DNA of 51,087 bases from Sphingomonas turrisvirgatae (GTDB taxonomy: Bacteria > Pseudomonadota > Alphaproteobacteria > Sphingomonadales > Sphingomonadaceae): the NCBI RefSeq assembly GCF_001721295.1, contig NZ_MDDS01000022.1, forward strand, positions 1 through 51,087, written 5' to 3'. This document shows positions 50,700 to 51,087 of this stretch, piece after piece. The notes below the pieces were generated by a model that was not told the DNA's origin, made no database searches, and saw only the letters and a list, made by a program, of their open reading frames with translations. A program made the position numbers and the translations under genes. Every line of letters begins with the position of its first letter. The first letter of the stretch is position 1.

Positions 50700-51087
50700 T
50701 TACTGACCCGAACCCGGACCGTAAGTGATTTCCACGCGACGGTTCTGCAGTTCGCGGACGCCATCGGCCGTCTCGACGCGCGGGCGGCTTTCGCCGAACG
50801 CTTCCGAGCTGATCACGCCGTCCGGGATACCCCGACCGGAGAGATACGAACGAACCGAGTCTGCACGGCGCTGCGACAGACCGACGTTGTAGGTTGCCGA
50901 GCCCGAACGGTCAGCGTGACCGGCCAGCATGACCTGTGCGTTACCGCAGTTCTGGTAGGCCGAGATCGCGTTGTCGAGGATGCCGGCTGCCTCAGGCGTG
51001 ATGTCCGACTTGTCCCACTCGAAGAACACGATGTACGGGCCAGGCGTGCAGACGACCGGCGGCGGCGGCGGCGGAAGCTCCTACGCC
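50700..51087 (-). CDS. OmpA-family outer-membrane protein, C-terminal part (cut by window edge)
   Basis: The visible part is the peptidoglycan-binding OmpA domain: IVFFEWDKSDITPEAAGILDNAISAYQNCG, VMLAGHADRSGSATYNVGLSQRRADSVRSYL, FGESRPRVETADGVRELQNRRVEITYG. Such proteins tether the outer membrane to the cell wall. It is preceded by a Pro-rich linker (PPPPPPVVCTPGPY) as in sphingomonad OmpA proteins with an N-terminal barrel. In the same frame a TAG (51081-51083) lies just upstream of the prolines. Removing one T at 51076/51077 would restore GVGAPPPPPP, so a frameshift or an end-of-sequence error is likely. The N-terminus is outside the window. Confidence 0.85.

Noticed and set aside
1..51087. 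CRISPR arrays, insertion sequences, integrases, replication origin
   Set aside because: No evenly spaced direct repeats, no transposase or recombinase motifs and no dnaA-box or iteron clusters were found by eye.

Overview
The window looks like chromosomal DNA of a sphingomonad-type alphaproteobacterium. It has high GC and dense ATGA/TGATG gene overlaps. Typical alphaproteobacterial genes are present (MucR/Ros regulator, Fur without the C-terminal CxxC, short RNase E/G-like protein, FixL/FixJ, FnrL). The assignment is inferred from protein character and was not checked by a database search.

Layout. (1) 1-970 is decayed DNA: a fragment of a three-Cys-motif partner (TcmP-like) protein and a frameshifted GGDEF remnant. 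(2) 988-10702 holds a flavodoxin-fold oxidoreductase, a Crp/Fnr regulator without Fe-S cysteines, and a complete cbb3 oxidase cluster ccoNOQP-GHIS preceded by a small membrane protein. (3) 10791-16992 continues the low-oxygen theme: a small Cys-containing secreted protein, hemN, an FNR with the four [4Fe-4S] cysteines, a DUF1971 protein with a group III truncated haemoglobin, a cyanide-insensitive alternative oxidase (AOX), and divergently a haem-PAS FixL with FixJ. FNR-type boxes (TTG-N8-CAA) lie before the regulator/small-protein pair, before ccoN and before hemN. (4) 17010-30161 is an accessory stretch: a DMT exporter overlapping a glutamate-synthase-like flavoprotein, a secreted unknown, KatE catalase with an EcfG-like promoter, an Lrp regulator with a DMT exporter, several unknown proteins, and an ArsR regulator divergent from a two-gene operon ending in a DnaQ-like exonuclease. 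(5) A tRNA-Phe at 30162-30237 separates this from conserved core genes. These are yacG-rng-maf-infA (minus strand), nfuA-nitroreductase-tsaB-rimI, mucR, fur and plsC, then a vitamin B12 uptake operon btuBFCD behind a cobalamin riboswitch. Two L,D-transpeptidase-fold proteins, pncC-nadE, a 1125-residue hybrid histidine kinase, a fumarylacetoacetate-hydrolase-family enzyme and the 3' part of an OmpA-family gene follow.

How the genes work together: the first third reads as an oxygen-tuned respiratory module. FixLJ (haem sensor) and FnrL (Fe-S sensor), with a FixK/DNR-like regulator, are set to control a high-affinity proton-pumping oxidase, its copper/haem assembly genes, anaerobic haem synthesis, a truncated globin and a non-pumping AOX. 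No integrase, transposase, CRISPR array or replication origin was seen, so the accessory nature of the left 30 kb rests on gene content, remnants and the tRNA boundary only.
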